Below are positions 30,034 through 39,936 of a stretch of 64,000 bases of DNA, one piece after another. A program made the position numbers and the translations under genes. The DNA is from Histomonas meleagridis (lineage: Eukaryota; Parabasalia; Tritrichomonadida; Dientamoebidae), in contig WSYJ01000149.1 of NCBI GenBank assembly GCA_020186115.1, positions 1,240,001 through 1,304,000 on the forward strand. The letters are read 5' to 3'. The notes below the pieces were generated by a model that did no database searches, was not told where the DNA came from, and was given only the letters and a program-made list of their open reading frames with translations. The first letter of the stretch is position 1, and every line of letters begins with the position of its first letter.

Positions 30034-31440
30034 TTAATGTTTTTCGATGTAAATTAAAATCATGCGACATATTAAGCATATCGAAATAAGTATCAGAAAT
30101 CCTCCTGAACCAAAAATTAAAAATGTTAATAATACAAGAGTAAAAGAAATAAATTTTGAGGCTTTTTTATGTCTTAAAGCCGTATTAATTGAGATGACAC
30201 CATCTTTATCAAAAAGAGGAAGAAGAAATTGTGACTTTGGAATGTGATAAACTGTACGAAATGGTACTTCAACATTTGTTCCCCGTATAAATGGTGTGAA
30301 TGGAATTCGTTCACTTTTTATTTTTGATATTTTAAAAAATGTTTCATCATCCATTAGTTTATTTTGAATCTTATTTTCCAAGAAAGTAATATCAAACTTT
30401 ACCTCACCTGTTTGCTGGATGTATATTTTTTTATTATCATTTTTAACCTTTATTTCTGTGGATAAAGAAAAGTTTTTAACATTATTAGTTTTATGAAATG
30501 ATATAATTTCATTCATAACTTTGTGATAATCTAATCTTTTACCTCTTTGAATAAAACTATGCTCTAATAATTGATCAATTGTCCATCTTTTATTTTGATC
30601 GATAATCACACACTTAGAAACAAAATCCATAAACTCATTTGAATGGAGTTTTGGGAAACGATATCCTGGAAAACCATGCATAACAATATTAAGCATTGCT
30701 CTTGCAGGCTCATATTCTACGAAAGGTGGAGAGCCTTCAGCTAATTCAACTGCTGTAATTCCTACACTCCAAATATCAGCAGGAAAACTATATTCTTTAG
30801 CTTGAATTACTTCAGGAGCCATCCAATACAATGAGCCAACTATTGTTATTGTATGTTCCTCACTTGTTTCAAATCTTCGCGAAACCCCAAAATCAGCAAT
30901 TTTAATTGAGCCTGAACTTGTTACCAAAATATTTGCTGCTTTGATATCTCGATGAATAATATGGTACTTATTATGAATTAATTTTAATCCAAGTAATAAA
31001 TTATACATAATAAATGCTATTTGATCTTCACTAAAAACTTTTTTCCTTGAATCAAGAATATCCCGAAGAGAACCTTTATCACAATATTCCATTAATATCA
31101 TTAATGAACCTTCATAATCAACGCACCCATAATATTTTATAGCATGAGTAGAATTAATTTCTTTCATTAATTTAATTTCATACTCAAGATCTTGTTTTGA
31201 TTCACTATTAATTAAACTATCAATAATTATTTTTCCTGCAAGTATTTTCATTGAAGGCCTATGAAGAATTTTAAAAACTGTTCCAAATCCGCCTTTTCCA
31301 ATTGTTTCTAAAATGGTAAATATTGTTTTTGGTTCTACTGATACATCAAATGTCCATTTTAAATCATTATCGATATGCAAAAGATGTTTAACTTTTAAAG
31401 GATCTGAAATTTTTCCAAATTGCTTTTTTAACCTAGGCAT
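30034..31440 (-). CDS. PAK/STE20-like kinase with CRIB motif and C-terminal membrane tail
   Basis: A 468-residue protein from the ATG at 31440 (MPRLKKQFG); an earlier ATG at 31497 would add a 19-residue hydrophobic leader. Immediately after the start is ISDPLKVKHLLHIDNDLKW, close to the CRIB consensus ISxPxxxxHxxHxxxD that binds Rac/Cdc42 GTPases. The STE20-type kinase domain follows (about 40-300): GKGGFGTVF, LAGKIII, HRDIKAANI, ADFGVS, GSLYWMAPEV, all catalytic residues intact. The last 45 residues (FISFTLVLLTFLIFGSGGFLILISICLICRMILIYI) form one or two membrane segments, which is unusual for PAK kinases and would tether it to a membrane. Expected role: Rho-GTPase signalling to the actin cytoskeleton. 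Confidence 0.8.
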   Translation of the reverse strand: MPRLKKQFGKISDPLKVKHLLHIDNDLKWTFDVSVEPKTIFTILETIGKGGFGTVFKILHRPSMKILAGKIIIDSLINSESKQDLEYEIKLMKEINSTHAIKYYGCVDYEGSLMILMEYCDKGSLRDILDSRKKVFSEDQIAFIMYNLLLGLKLIHNKYHIIHRDIKAANILVTSSGSIKIADFGVSRRFETSEEHTITIVGSLYWMAPEVIQAKEYSFPADIWSVGITAVELAEGSPPFVEYEPARAMLNIVMHGFPGYRFPKLHSNEFMDFVSKCVIIDQNKRWTIDQLLEHSFIQRGKRLDYHKVMNEIISFHKTNNVKNFSLSTEIKVKNDNKKIYIQQTGEVKFDITFLENKIQNKLMDDETFFKISKIKSERIPFTPFIRGTNVEVPFRTVYHIPKSQFLLPLFDKDGVISINTALRHKKASKFISFTLVLLTFLIFGSGGFLILISICLICRMILIYIEKH

Positions 31441-31499
31441 CAATGATAAATAAAATATAAAAAATTGAAAGAATGAGATAAATTTGAAGAATTTCATTA

Positions 31500-32257
31500 T
31501 CGTTCTGTGTTTTCATTGGAGCTCAAAAATATCCTAAATATAACATAAGATTTTTTATTAATGACAATTAAAAAAGGAATAATCAAAAAATCTAAATAAC
31601 GAAAATAATATTGGAAAATTAAAAAACATAATTATGTCATAAATACTGCAATCAACACTATAATATATCTTTTAATTTTGAAAATGCAATTCATAGGTGG
31701 CAAATGAAGTTTTATTAAGCTGATGCCATAGATAAAAGATTATGTAAGTATGTTTTTCATTACGGTAAAAAACTTAAAATTAATTTTTGTATTTCTGCTT
31801 TCTTATTGGGAATATCATATATATATATATATATATATTTGAAAAAATTTGCACCGAAGAATCAGCAAGAATTTCTTCTGCAGGAGGATTTTACACATGC
31901 TTCGTTTGGGGATTCTTAAACCCTTATGATATGAGTATCATGATGTCAATTTACTTAAGACCATCATGCAAACCTCCTATTCATATATTTTCAACCATTT
32001 ATTTTCAGTTGAAATATGATAAACACTTTAAACATGCTGAATATGATGAACCAGTAGATTTAGATGTAAGCTGTTTGTTATTGGATTTGTGGAAGCTATT
32101 ATAATCATTTTAAAAGCTTTTTTATATGATGATTACAGTTGCACATATCCTTTACTATATAAAAGCAAGCTTACAAATTTAAACTATAAATATTTTGAAA
32201 TGTTTACAATTCCTGGAGAATTGACAGTCTCTGTTTGTTCATGAATTGAATGTCATT
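31500..32257. other. intergenic region with (TA)n tract and possible gene fragment
   Basis: Contains a (TA)n run near 31,815-31,838. From about 31,850 to 32,103 a plus-strand frame stays open (ARISSAGGFYTCFVWGFLNPYDMS...) but has no ATG at its start; it loosely resembles part of the protein at 1830 and may be a decayed copy. No other gene seen. Confidence 0.4.
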
Positions 32258-32282
32258 GGCGGTTAGCTTTGGCTCTTCCTTT
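32258..32282 (+). promoter_or_regulatory. M3 + M5 core promoter of the eS7 gene
   Basis: GGCGGTTA (32258-32265) fits the Myb-like M3 consensus and CCTTT (32278-32282) is the M5 alternative initiator, 5 bp before the ATG. This is the M3/M5 arrangement described for Inr-less trichomonad genes. Confidence 0.6.
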
Positions 32283-32287
32283 TTCAA

Positions 32288-32848
32288 ATGAGCATCCTCG
32301 AAAAGAAGGGTGAAGCAACAGCTCTCGAACAACAAGTTGCCACAGCCATCACCGAAATCAAGGCCTCCGCAGAAGAGGGAATCAAAAAGTCTATGAACTC
32401 CCTCAAAATCACTGGCGCCAAAGAAGCTGATTCTAATGGTGTTAAGGTTATCATCATTGAAGTTCCATACAAGCAAATCAATGGCTATCACCAAATCCAA
32501 GGTATTGTCATCCCAGAACTTGAAAAGAAATTAGGAAACGCTCAAGTTGTCATTGTTGCTAAGCGTCGTGCTTTTCCAAAGACACCACAACCAGGACGCC
32601 GTTACAAGGCTATCCGTAACGCTGGACGTACACTTCGTGCTGTTCATGAAGGTCTTCTTGATGATGTTGTTTACCCAACAGCAATTGTTGCAAAGCGTAC
32701 ACATTACGGCCTCGATGGTAAACTTACAACATACGTTACACTCGATGCCCATGATAAGACACGCGTTGAAGATCGCCTTAATTCATTTGCTGCTGCATAT
32801 CACAAGCTTACTGGATTAAAGACGGTCTTTGAAATTGCTACTCATTAA
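32288..32848 (+). CDS. RPS7: 40S ribosomal protein eS7
   Basis: A 186-residue protein spanning full-length eS7: N-terminal helix with EQQVATAITEIK, central KVIIIEVPYKQINGYHQIQ, RAFPKTPQPGRRY, the highly conserved RTLRAVHEGLLDDVVYPT, then TTYVTLDAHDKTRVEDRLNSFAAAYHKLTG. It is a component of the small subunit body and of pre-rRNA processing. Codon use is noticeably richer in C-ending codons than neighbouring genes, consistent with high expression. The ATG is preceded by an M3 and an M5 element rather than an Inr. The stop TAA is followed by A, creating UAAA, the trichomonad poly(A) signal. Confidence 0.95.
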   Translation: MSILEKKGEATALEQQVATAITEIKASAEEGIKKSMNSLKITGAKEADSNGVKVIIIEVPYKQINGYHQIQGIVIPELEKKLGNAQVVIVAKRRAFPKTPQPGRRYKAIRNAGRTLRAVHEGLLDDVVYPTAIVAKRTHYGLDGKLTTYVTLDAHDKTRVEDRLNSFAAAYHKLTGLKTVFEIATH

Positions 32849-32978
32849 AAAAGACCTATAAAATATTTTTTAATTTAATGTAAATCTTTTAAAAATTTAG
32901 AAAAAATGAGAAGTTGGATATTTAAAAAATGTATTTAAGTTATTAATTATGTTGATGTTTTTATTTCATTGATCGAAA

Positions 32979-33058
32979 GGTCAGGTGGCCGAGTGGTCTA
33001 AGGCGCTAGTTTTAGGCACTAGTCAGAAATGGCGCGGGTTCGAACCCCGTCCTGACCA
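32979..33058 (+). tRNA. tRNA-Leu (anticodon UAG)
   Basis: Acceptor stem GGTCAGG pairs with CCTGACC and discriminator A at 33058. D-arm GGCCGAGTGGTCTAAGGC, anticodon stem CTAGT/ACTAG enclosing TTTAGGC (anticodon TAG), a class II variable arm, and the T-arm GCGGGTTCGAACCCCG... are all present. Internal A box (TGGCCGAGTGG) and B box (GGTTCGAACCC) are intact. A run of seven Ts right after the discriminator is the Pol III terminator. No intron. Confidence 0.95.
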
Positions 33059-33633
33059 TTTTTTTCCTTTTTTATTGATATGTTTGCCTTTTTTGTTTTT
33101 TTCTCAGATATAATGAAATAATCTTCATTAATATTACTACCATGTATATTACTCAATTGTATCCATCAAATTCTATTAAATTATAATTTGAGGTTAATTT
33201 ATTTTTCAAATATTATGAATTTGTTTTTTGCTTCATCTATATAAGACACATTGATGACTGTCATTTGATGTTATATGTTTTAATGAAATCGTATCGATAA
33301 GATTAATTTCTATAATTCAATATTTGTTAATTATTTATTATTAAATTTTTTTTCGTTTTATTGATATTTTTTGTTGCAGCCTAGGTAAAGCATTATAATG
33401 TCTAAATTCAATTTAACATTTATAATATTTTCAACATGATGTCATTGATACTAAAAAGGTCAAATCTCCTCTCGAAAATTTGATAACAGAAAAAACGTAC
33501 AGCTTCATAGAAAAGTAAATTTTTACAATCAATGTAAATCAATTTTTTATTCACGCCTCACAAAACGAACTTTTCTCTATTCAAAATTGAAAGCATTCTA
33601 TCGTTATTGTGAAGTCGGTTATAAAACAGAAGG
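33059..33633. other. intergenic region
   Basis: AT-rich spacer between tRNA-Leu and the HEAT-repeat gene. A GTCGGTTATA element 20 bp before the downstream ATG is a near-match to M3. No gene seen. Confidence 0.5.
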
Positions 33634-35190
33634 ATGGAAATGCTCTCTCACATTCAATGCTCACTCAACACAGAAGATATCAATGAGATTATCAAATTTC
33701 CTAAAATGTTGGAAGAGTGTGTACTTGATATTGATATTCGAGCATTCCTTACTCAAGTAATTCCAATTATTAAAAACTTAGTAACTTCTGAATATGAAGA
33801 AGTAAATCAATCAATGGTCGAGTCAATGCCTTACATATGTGAAGCTGTCTCAAATATTATGAATGGAAAAACATATCAAGATTTTATCATCAAAAATATT
33901 TTACCAATCTATTTATTAATTGATGACTCAAATAATGAAGAAACGGTCGAGCTAGTTGCAAATTCCCTAACCACTATTTTTGAAAATTTTTTTCAAAAAA
34001 ATTTTAAATTTTTACCTTTTTTACATCGACTTGCAAATGAAGAAAAACATGTTCTTCGAGCAGCTGTTGTTGAAACACTTGAATACATTGGGGAAAGTAT
34101 GGAAATAGCTTCTGTTTTTTCAGGCATTTTACCAATAATTTCAACACTTTCCAAAGATCCATTATCAAAAATCAGGGGAATGTTACCCAGCATGATAGAT
34201 TCTTACATCGGCAAAATAAAAGACAAAAATTTAGCAAAACAATTATATGATATAATTGCAATACTTTCCAAAGACAAAGTTCCTTATGTAAGGCTCAAAG
34301 TGACAGAGGCGCTTTATCAGTTTTCGCTCAAAATGGACGAAAATTCTCGTATGGAAGTAATTGATCCGATTGTTTCAAAAGTAATAACAGACGATGACGC
34401 ATCTGTTCGGACATTAGCCATCTCCAGACTTGCTCCTGTGATGAGCACATTCGGTGAAAAGGTTTCAAAGAATTTGGTTTCGAAATATTCAGAAATTTTA
34501 TTATCCGGAAATCAGAAAGACTCTTATGCGACTGCGTTCTGCTTCTCCGCAGTTGCATTGTCGATCGGAAGAGAGCGATTTAGGGATGAATTATTACCCT
34601 CTTTTCGTCAATCTTTGCATAATAATGATAAGAAGATCAAAAGAACACTTTCGTTTGCATTAATTGCCCTTACTCAACTCTTCGAACCATCGGAGCTACA
34701 AGAATTTGTGGAACTGATTCTAAATGACTTGCCATTTGTTGCAATTGGAGTCATGTCGAATTTGTCAGATTTTTTGGAAAAGATTGTTGACGTCAATAAG
34801 ATACTTCCTTTTCTTTTAGAACCTTTGTCTAAGTACCCAGAGTGGAGAATGCGTCTTCAAGTATCAATTCAATTACGAAAATGTAAATCATTTTTCCCCA
34901 ATGAAAAACTTATAGAATCAGCTTACTCACTAATCGGAGACAAAATTGCAGCAGTTCGAAATGACGCAACGACTTCATTTGCTGAGTTAATGACAGAAAA
35001 AGATTTACATTACATAAACGTTCTCGCAAAAAGTGACAACCACTGGGACCGTTTATGCGCCGCTGAAATTATGAAAAAAATGAATCCAATGTTTATTCAT
35101 CTTGTACAAGATAGTTTGGATTTGTTATTAGCGGATCATGTTTTTAGCGTTCAAAATACTGCAAAAAGTATAAAAAATGGAAATGATTAA
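33634..35190 (+). CDS. HEAT-repeat protein, PP2A scaffold (A/PR65) subunit-like
   Basis: A 518-residue all-helical protein made of about 13 HEAT repeats of roughly 38 residues (e.g. LRAAVVETLEYIGE, VRLKVTEALYQFS, VRTLAISRLAPVMS, RMRLQVSIQLRKC, VRNDATTSFAELM). Length is somewhat below the 589 residues of animal PR65/A, and the order of Val-Arg-x-x-Ala inner-helix motifs and the PEWRMRLQVSIQ segment recall PP2A scaffold or PP4R1 subunits. It probably bridges a phosphatase catalytic subunit and a regulatory subunit in the cytosol. Other HEAT proteins cannot be excluded. The stop TAA is followed by T, unlike most neighbours. Confidence 0.65.
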   Translation: MEMLSHIQCSLNTEDINEIIKFPKMLEECVLDIDIRAFLTQVIPIIKNLVTSEYEEVNQSMVESMPYICEAVSNIMNGKTYQDFIIKNILPIYLLIDDSNNEETVELVANSLTTIFENFFQKNFKFLPFLHRLANEEKHVLRAAVVETLEYIGESMEIASVFSGILPIISTLSKDPLSKIRGMLPSMIDSYIGKIKDKNLAKQLYDIIAILSKDKVPYVRLKVTEALYQFSLKMDENSRMEVIDPIVSKVITDDDASVRTLAISRLAPVMSTFGEKVSKNLVSKYSEILLSGNQKDSYATAFCFSAVALSIGRERFRDELLPSFRQSLHNNDKKIKRTLSFALIALTQLFEPSELQEFVELILNDLPFVAIGVMSNLSDFLEKIVDVNKILPFLLEPLSKYPEWRMRLQVSIQLRKCKSFFPNEKLIESAYSLIGDKIAAVRNDATTSFAELMTEKDLHYINVLAKSDNHWDRLCAAEIMKKMNPMFIHLVQDSLDLLLADHVFSVQNTAKSIKNGND

Positions 35191-35560
35191 TTTCCATTTA
35201 TGTTATTAGTTGAATTGAAAAAATATTTAATTTCATTTTCGCATGAAACAATGTTTTGGGGTTCATGCGTTGGAATTTATATATATTCAGATATTTGTTC
35301 TTTTTGGTAAAAATTGCTTTCTTACATCATGTTTTTATTTTGTTGTTGTGCAATTATATGTTTTTTCATCTTATTTCAAATTTATTGGATTGAATGATTT
35401 GATTCTAAATCGAAATATTAATATTGTAGTTTGGTATTTATAAAGATAAAAAATGTACGTTTTTACGCACAAAAATAAGCTAAACATAACATAAAAGAAT
35501 TTTTCATTTCAAGTTGAAGGAATTGATATTGAACGACCGTTAAATGTTGACGATGATAAA
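35191..35560. other. intergenic region
   Basis: AT-rich, no gene seen. GAACGACCGTTAAATG near 35531 contains the same ACGACCGTT core as the divergent promoter at 1800-1829. Confidence 0.5.
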
Positions 35561-35568
35561 AACGGTTT
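35561..35568 (+). promoter_or_regulatory. M3-like element AACGGTTT upstream of galE
   Basis: Fits the M3 consensus and lies 32 bp before the ATG at 35601. It falls inside the longer possible ORF from 35544, which argues that translation starts at 35601. Confidence 0.45.
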
Positions 35569-35600
35569 TGATATTGGGCCGCCCTAAGCCTTATCTGTGG

Positions 35601-36611
35601 ATGTCGATCCTTGTAACTGGTGGCGCAGGTTATATTGGAAGCCATACTGTTGTTGAATTGCTCAACGCAGGAAAGCAGGTAATTATTATTGACAACTTTG
35701 TCAATTCTAAACCAGACGTATTAGATAAAATCAAATTAATCACGAAGAAAGACTTTAAATTTTATCAAGTAGACCTCCTTAACAGAGAAGACATTGATAA
35801 AGTTTTCGCTGAAAACCAAATAGATGCAGTTATTCATTTTGCAGGCCTCAAAGCTGTTGGTGAATCAATGCGTTTACCAATTCTTTACTACCATAATAAT
35901 ATCACAGGAACTTTACATCTTCTCCAAGTCATGATGAAATACAATGTTAAACGTATTGTATTTTCCTCCTCTGCCACTGTTTATACGCTTAATGCCCATC
36001 CTCCATGCAAGGAAACTGATCCCCTTGCTACAACCAATCCATATGGCAGTACTAAACTTTTCATTGAAAACATTCTTACTGATCTCTATAATTCAGATAA
36101 TGAATGGAGCGTTGTTTTACTCCGTTACTTCAACCCAATTGGTGCCCATCCGAGTGGACTTATTGGCGAGAATCCAAATGGAATTCCCAACAATCTTATT
36201 CCATATGTTGCTCAAGTTGCAATTGGCAAATTACCATATTTGAAAATTTATGGTAATGACTATGACACTCCTGATGGAACTGGTGTCCGAGATTACATTC
36301 ATGTTGTTGATCTTGCCGAAGGACATATTTGCGCATTAGATTACAGCATGAAACATAAAGGTGTTGAAGCTGTAAACCTTGGTACTGGATCAGGAAGCTC
36401 TGTGTTCGACGTTGTTCACGCATTCGAAAAAGCTAGCGGAGTGAAGATCAATTACCAAATCGTTGGGCGAAGGCCGGGCGATGTTGCCATTTACTACAGC
36501 GATACGAGTAAAGCATTGAAATTGTTTGGCTGGAAGGCCAAATATGACCTGAATAAAATGTGCGAAGACACTTGGAACTTCATTAAAAGAGTAAAAGAAG
36601 AGGAACAATAA
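35601..36611 (+). CDS. galE: UDP-glucose/galactose 4-epimerase
   Basis: A 336-residue short-chain dehydrogenase-type epimerase interconverting UDP-glucose and UDP-galactose. Visible: NAD-binding TGGAGYIGSHTV at the very N-terminus, IDNFVNS, VIHFAGLKAVGES, catalytic SSSATVY with YGSTK (Tyr and Lys), RYFNPIGAHPSG, VRDYIHVVDLAEGH, GTGSGSSVFDVV, and RRPGDVA. Start taken at 35601 (MSILVTGGAGYIG), which gives the usual family N-terminus; a longer in-frame ATG at 35544 would add 19 non-homologous residues. It would supply UDP-Gal for the galactose-containing surface glycoconjugates of trichomonads. Stop TAA merges into UAAA. Confidence 0.95.
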   Translation: MSILVTGGAGYIGSHTVVELLNAGKQVIIIDNFVNSKPDVLDKIKLITKKDFKFYQVDLLNREDIDKVFAENQIDAVIHFAGLKAVGESMRLPILYYHNNITGTLHLLQVMMKYNVKRIVFSSSATVYTLNAHPPCKETDPLATTNPYGSTKLFIENILTDLYNSDNEWSVVLLRYFNPIGAHPSGLIGENPNGIPNNLIPYVAQVAIGKLPYLKIYGNDYDTPDGTGVRDYIHVVDLAEGHICALDYSMKHKGVEAVNLGTGSGSSVFDVVHAFEKASGVKINYQIVGRRPGDVAIYYSDTSKALKLFGWKAKYDLNKMCEDTWNFIKRVKEEEQ

Positions 36612-36699
36612 AAAATTTATCACATATTATTTTGTAAAGTTAATGATTTATGGTTAGTTACAAATTGAATTATTTAAAAAAAATGTTGATAAATCTTGT

Positions 36700-37150
36700 G
36701 GAAAATTATATTGATGATGAAAGTAGAAGTACTGTCATAAAGAATTTAAATCATTTCCAAATATTATTTGAAAAATAAATTTTAAATAAAACAAATAATA
36801 TTCATTTTATTAACATCAATATCTTTTTGTTCAAGAAGTAATTTAACTATTTTGATATAATATTTCTCAATTACTTAAAAAGACTTTGAGGAAAAAATTG
36901 AAATATATTAAAAATAATATTATTTTCTTTTGGTTTTTCATTAATTAATTTTAAGTAGTCAAGATAAATTTTTACTTCTTTATTTTGTGCAATAAAAGAG
37001 AAAAAAACATTTTGCCATATTTGGAAATAAAATGAAATTGGATTTTCGGAATCATATAAACAAATGTAGAAAAAACAGATAAATCAAGATTATCTTCACA
37101 TAAGTTCCAAATGACATCTTGGAGAGCATGTAAATATTGAAATATTTGAT
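36700..37150 (-). pseudogene. decayed ankyrin-locus copy (type 1 spacer)
   Basis: On the minus strand, 37,150 down to about 36,900 recalls the N-terminal helical region of loci A-C (FQYLHALQDVIWNL...), but with stops and frame changes. Then ATAGTTAAATTACTTCTTGA (IVKLLLEQKDIDVN, near 36,800-36,850) is an ankyrin half-repeat, followed by a spacer containing AATAATATTTGGAAAT and then ACAGTACTT, the start of another cassette. It therefore carries the same spacer family as loci A and B. Internal deletion plus stops make it a pseudogene. Confidence 0.6.
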
Positions 37151-37534
37151 TGAATCTTGGGAGCTTACTTTTGTTTTATTATTCATGAATAATAATAACT
37201 ATTGCATTCGAAATAAGTTAGTGACCAAATAATATCAACAAACAGATAAAATTTCAATTCATTCACTATTATGTAAATTATTGTTACAACATTTTTGTTT
37301 ATTTAGAAAATTTTAATTTTCAGACCTTAGGTATTTTCTTATAACTTTTAAATGCAGTGAAAGTCTTTTGTTTCTTATAACAATAGTTTCGAAATTAAAA
37401 AGACATTTTTTGTACATAAATTTATATTAAATCAAATTTCACAAAAAAATTTATTAACATTTTATTATTACAAAACAAAATAAAACATTTATATTTATAT
37501 TTACAATCACGGATACAAACAAACATAAGATTAG
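37151..37534. other. intergenic region
   Basis: Very AT-rich; no gene seen between the ankyrin remnant and the SGF29-like gene. Confidence 0.5.
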
Positions 37535-38362
37535 TTAATTATAATCTGTCGCATATTCTGTTTCTTGTTCTGAGCCTGAAATTTCTTGCGGCGCTTGAAC
37601 AACAAATTTTTCCGGAACGTCCGCAAACACAGGCGGATCGCCGTCAAACTGCAAGTAATACCATCCGGGCGATGACGTTGGCTGTGTGATCACTGTAGCG
37701 GTATAAAAAACTGATGTCCATCCAACAATTTCATCATGCCAAAGAGACAAAACGCGAGCGCCAATAGGGTACATTGTAGCCTTAGAGCGACGCGCTGGTG
37801 ATGATGTTGGTAGGGGAATGACTTTTGATGCTAATGAATATATTTCTACAATTACATTATCTTCTGGATCAGCATCATAGACTAAATATTGGAACGTTTC
37901 AGGATTGAAGCTCTGGATGATGCCAAGAATATAATCATTGTTAGAGTTAAGAACACATACAAATGAACCTTTTGATAATAACTGATCAGGTTGAAGTGGT
38001 AAGGCACCACAAAGTGGTGGATAAGGAGCAGAAGCTAATGGCTGACGATTATTTATGAATGCTTTGGTTTGTTCACGAATTGTTTCAATATCTGGTACTT
38101 CGGGTTCCGGTGGTGGGTGTTTTCGTTCTGCTATTAAATGATCAATTTGTATAAGAGCTTCTTGTATCCGATGCTTTTCGGTTTCGATGAGATTATTAAC
38201 ATTTTCTGATAATTGTTTGAGGGATCTGTATTTTTCTATGTTGTCTTGTATCTCCATTATTGAGCTAATTTTAGTGGAGCATTGTTTAATATCATATGCA
38301 CGTTTGAGAAGTGTGTGGAACCTCCATTTGTGATCTTTTGTTTGGAAATTTGTTTCCCTCAT
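37535..38362 (-). CDS. SGF29-like tandem tudor protein (SAGA-associated)
   Basis: A 275-residue protein. The N-terminal 90 residues are coiled-coil-like. From about residue 115 the C-terminal half matches the SGF29 tandem tudor layout: LLSKGSFVCVLNSNNDYILGII ... YLVYDADPED ... KVIPLPTSSPARRSKATMYPIGARVLSLWHDE ... TSVFYTATVI ... YYLQFDGDPP. The YPxGxxVLxLxxxTxxFYxATV and LQFxxD signatures define SGF29, which binds H3K4me2/3 and recruits the SAGA acetyltransferase. The acidic C-terminal tail (EQETEYATDYN) is extra. Expected in the nucleus. AAACGGTCG, a Myb-type core, lies about 30 bp upstream of the ATG. Confidence 0.8.
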   Translation of the reverse strand: MRETNFQTKDHKWRFHTLLKRAYDIKQCSTKISSIMEIQDNIEKYRSLKQLSENVNNLIETEKHRIQEALIQIDHLIAERKHPPPEPEVPDIETIREQTKAFINNRQPLASAPYPPLCGALPLQPDQLLSKGSFVCVLNSNNDYILGIIQSFNPETFQYLVYDADPEDNVIVEIYSLASKVIPLPTSSPARRSKATMYPIGARVLSLWHDEIVGWTSVFYTATVITQPTSSPGWYYLQFDGDPPVFADVPEKFVVQAPQEISGSEQETEYATDYN

Positions 38363-38546
38363 CTAAAAAAGTGCCGCCGAAGCGAGGGTATTCGACCGTT
38401 TAAATATAATTTGCAATTATTAACTCAAAAAAAATCAAAAAACGCCCTATCCCATTAAAAGAAGAAAATTTATAATTCTTTTAGTCTATAATTCTTTGTA
38501 ATATAAGTCAATAACTAAGATCTTATTTATCAGTAATTACTAAATA

Positions 38547-39917
38547 CTATTCGAGAACTTTCATTATTATATTATATAACATCTGCGCCTGTTGCGCAAC
38601 TTTTTCATCTTCACTAATTATCAATGTTTCAAGGATATTGGCGATCGAATCCAGACCATTCAAACTTTTCATATCTTTTTCTTTCTTTTCTATAATACTC
38701 AACAGCTTAACCAATAGATCCATTGTTACCAAAATTGCGTCTCCATTATCAGAATCGAAAATATTTTCAAATATCGAAAATACATTTTTTTTTATCAACT
38801 CTTCTACTAAGCCAATATCATTCACATCTAATACAACAGCCAAATAGTTAATCACAGCAATTCTAGTTTCAAATGATCCATTAACTACAAATTGAATTGT
38901 TTTATCAACAAAATTTTCAATTTGCCTTGGAAAAAATTTCACAAAAGAAAGAAAATCATAAATTTTTGGCAAGTCAACACTATCATGTTCAATATGAGAC
39001 ATAAAAGCCTCCAAAAGGCCCATCTGGAAGCAACGCGGTATCGCATTCGTTTCCCTGTCAAATTTGAGTAAAAGCCGCAGCAAACCGTCAATTACCCTAT
39101 TACCCATCAAACCGATTTCAGCCAATTTGGCAATTAATGCGTCGTCTGGGTTAACATGAAGGCCACTCCCAATCAAAGATCGCATAGACCCAAGACCTAT
39201 ATCAACAGAAGACCATGTCATCTCGTCTGAGATAAAACATGTTGAAATATACCATAATTTTATCATATCTTCATTTCGATAAACTTTTAAATGAATGATG
39301 GTGTATAAACAATGGGAAGCAACTTCACATGAGTATTCAAAAAAATGATGTGAATCTTTCTCATCTTGTGAATAACTTGAAAAATCAATCACAGAAAGAA
39401 ACATATCAAGAAAACCAAAATTAACAAGAACTGGGAAAACATTGGGATAATCAATGAGAATGTCTGTAATAGCATCAAGAGAGAGTCGTGAATAAATTTT
39501 GTCATTGGAACGGAAATTAAAAATCAATTTTTGCAAAAATTGTTCATTTGTAAAAAACGATAGATCTACACCTTCTAGCCTGAGGAGCAAGTCAATAACC
39601 ATGAGTGAGTTGAATTCTTGAACTGCATTGGATGAAAAAAATAATGTCATCAAAAATTGGAAAAATTGTAATGGTGTTGTGATTGAGTTAAAAGCATCAA
39701 GTGACCTTAACTGGAAATGCCTAGCAAAGTATTCGCACTGGTTCGTGTCACCATTTAAAAAAAGAGATAATTTTTTAGAAAATTCAATTGAATCACATTC
39801 TTCTTCTTCTTCAAAGCTTTCATCGTCACGGTGTGATTGATCTTTCATGGGAGCATACTTAAAATTTCCCACACTTCTTAATTGATTTCGAATTGAAGAG
39901 AAATTCTCATTTTCCAT
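38547..39917 (-). CDS. armadillo-like helical repeat protein
   Basis: A 456-residue, mostly helical protein with a short acidic N-terminal segment (SFEEEEECDSIEF) and then a series of about 40-residue helical hairpins, e.g. MVIDLLLRLEGVDLSFF, LSLDAITDILIDYPNVFPVLVNFGFLDMFL, RIAVINYLAVVLD, ILVTMDLLVKLLSII. The pattern is that of ARM/HEAT folds. It resembles in length and layout the protein at 42,818-44,209; both begin with a short charged tail and may belong to one trichomonad family. No catalytic domain. Function unknown, probably a scaffold. A TCACAT initiator lies 17 nt before the ATG. Confidence 0.6.
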   Translation of the reverse strand: MENENFSSIRNQLRSVGNFKYAPMKDQSHRDDESFEEEEECDSIEFSKKLSLFLNGDTNQCEYFARHFQLRSLDAFNSITTPLQFFQFLMTLFFSSNAVQEFNSLMVIDLLLRLEGVDLSFFTNEQFLQKLIFNFRSNDKIYSRLSLDAITDILIDYPNVFPVLVNFGFLDMFLSVIDFSSYSQDEKDSHHFFEYSCEVASHCLYTIIHLKVYRNEDMIKLWYISTCFISDEMTWSSVDIGLGSMRSLIGSGLHVNPDDALIAKLAEIGLMGNRVIDGLLRLLLKFDRETNAIPRCFQMGLLEAFMSHIEHDSVDLPKIYDFLSFVKFFPRQIENFVDKTIQFVVNGSFETRIAVINYLAVVLDVNDIGLVEELIKKNVFSIFENIFDSDNGDAILVTMDLLVKLLSIIEKKEKDMKSLNGLDSIANILETLIISEDEKVAQQAQMLYNIIMKVLE

Positions 39918-39930
39918 ATGATGAAATGTT

Positions 39931-39936
39931 ATGTGA
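39931..39936 (-). promoter_or_regulatory. Inr element TCACAT
   Basis: Minus-strand TTTCACATAAC matches TCAYWW; A(+1) at 39934 leaves a 17-nt leader before the ATG at 39917. Confidence 0.45.

Noticed and set aside
31787-32104. 105-codon open frame upstream of eS7
   Set aside because: No ATG at the start, N-terminus is a translated TA microsatellite; listed only as a possible gene fragment.
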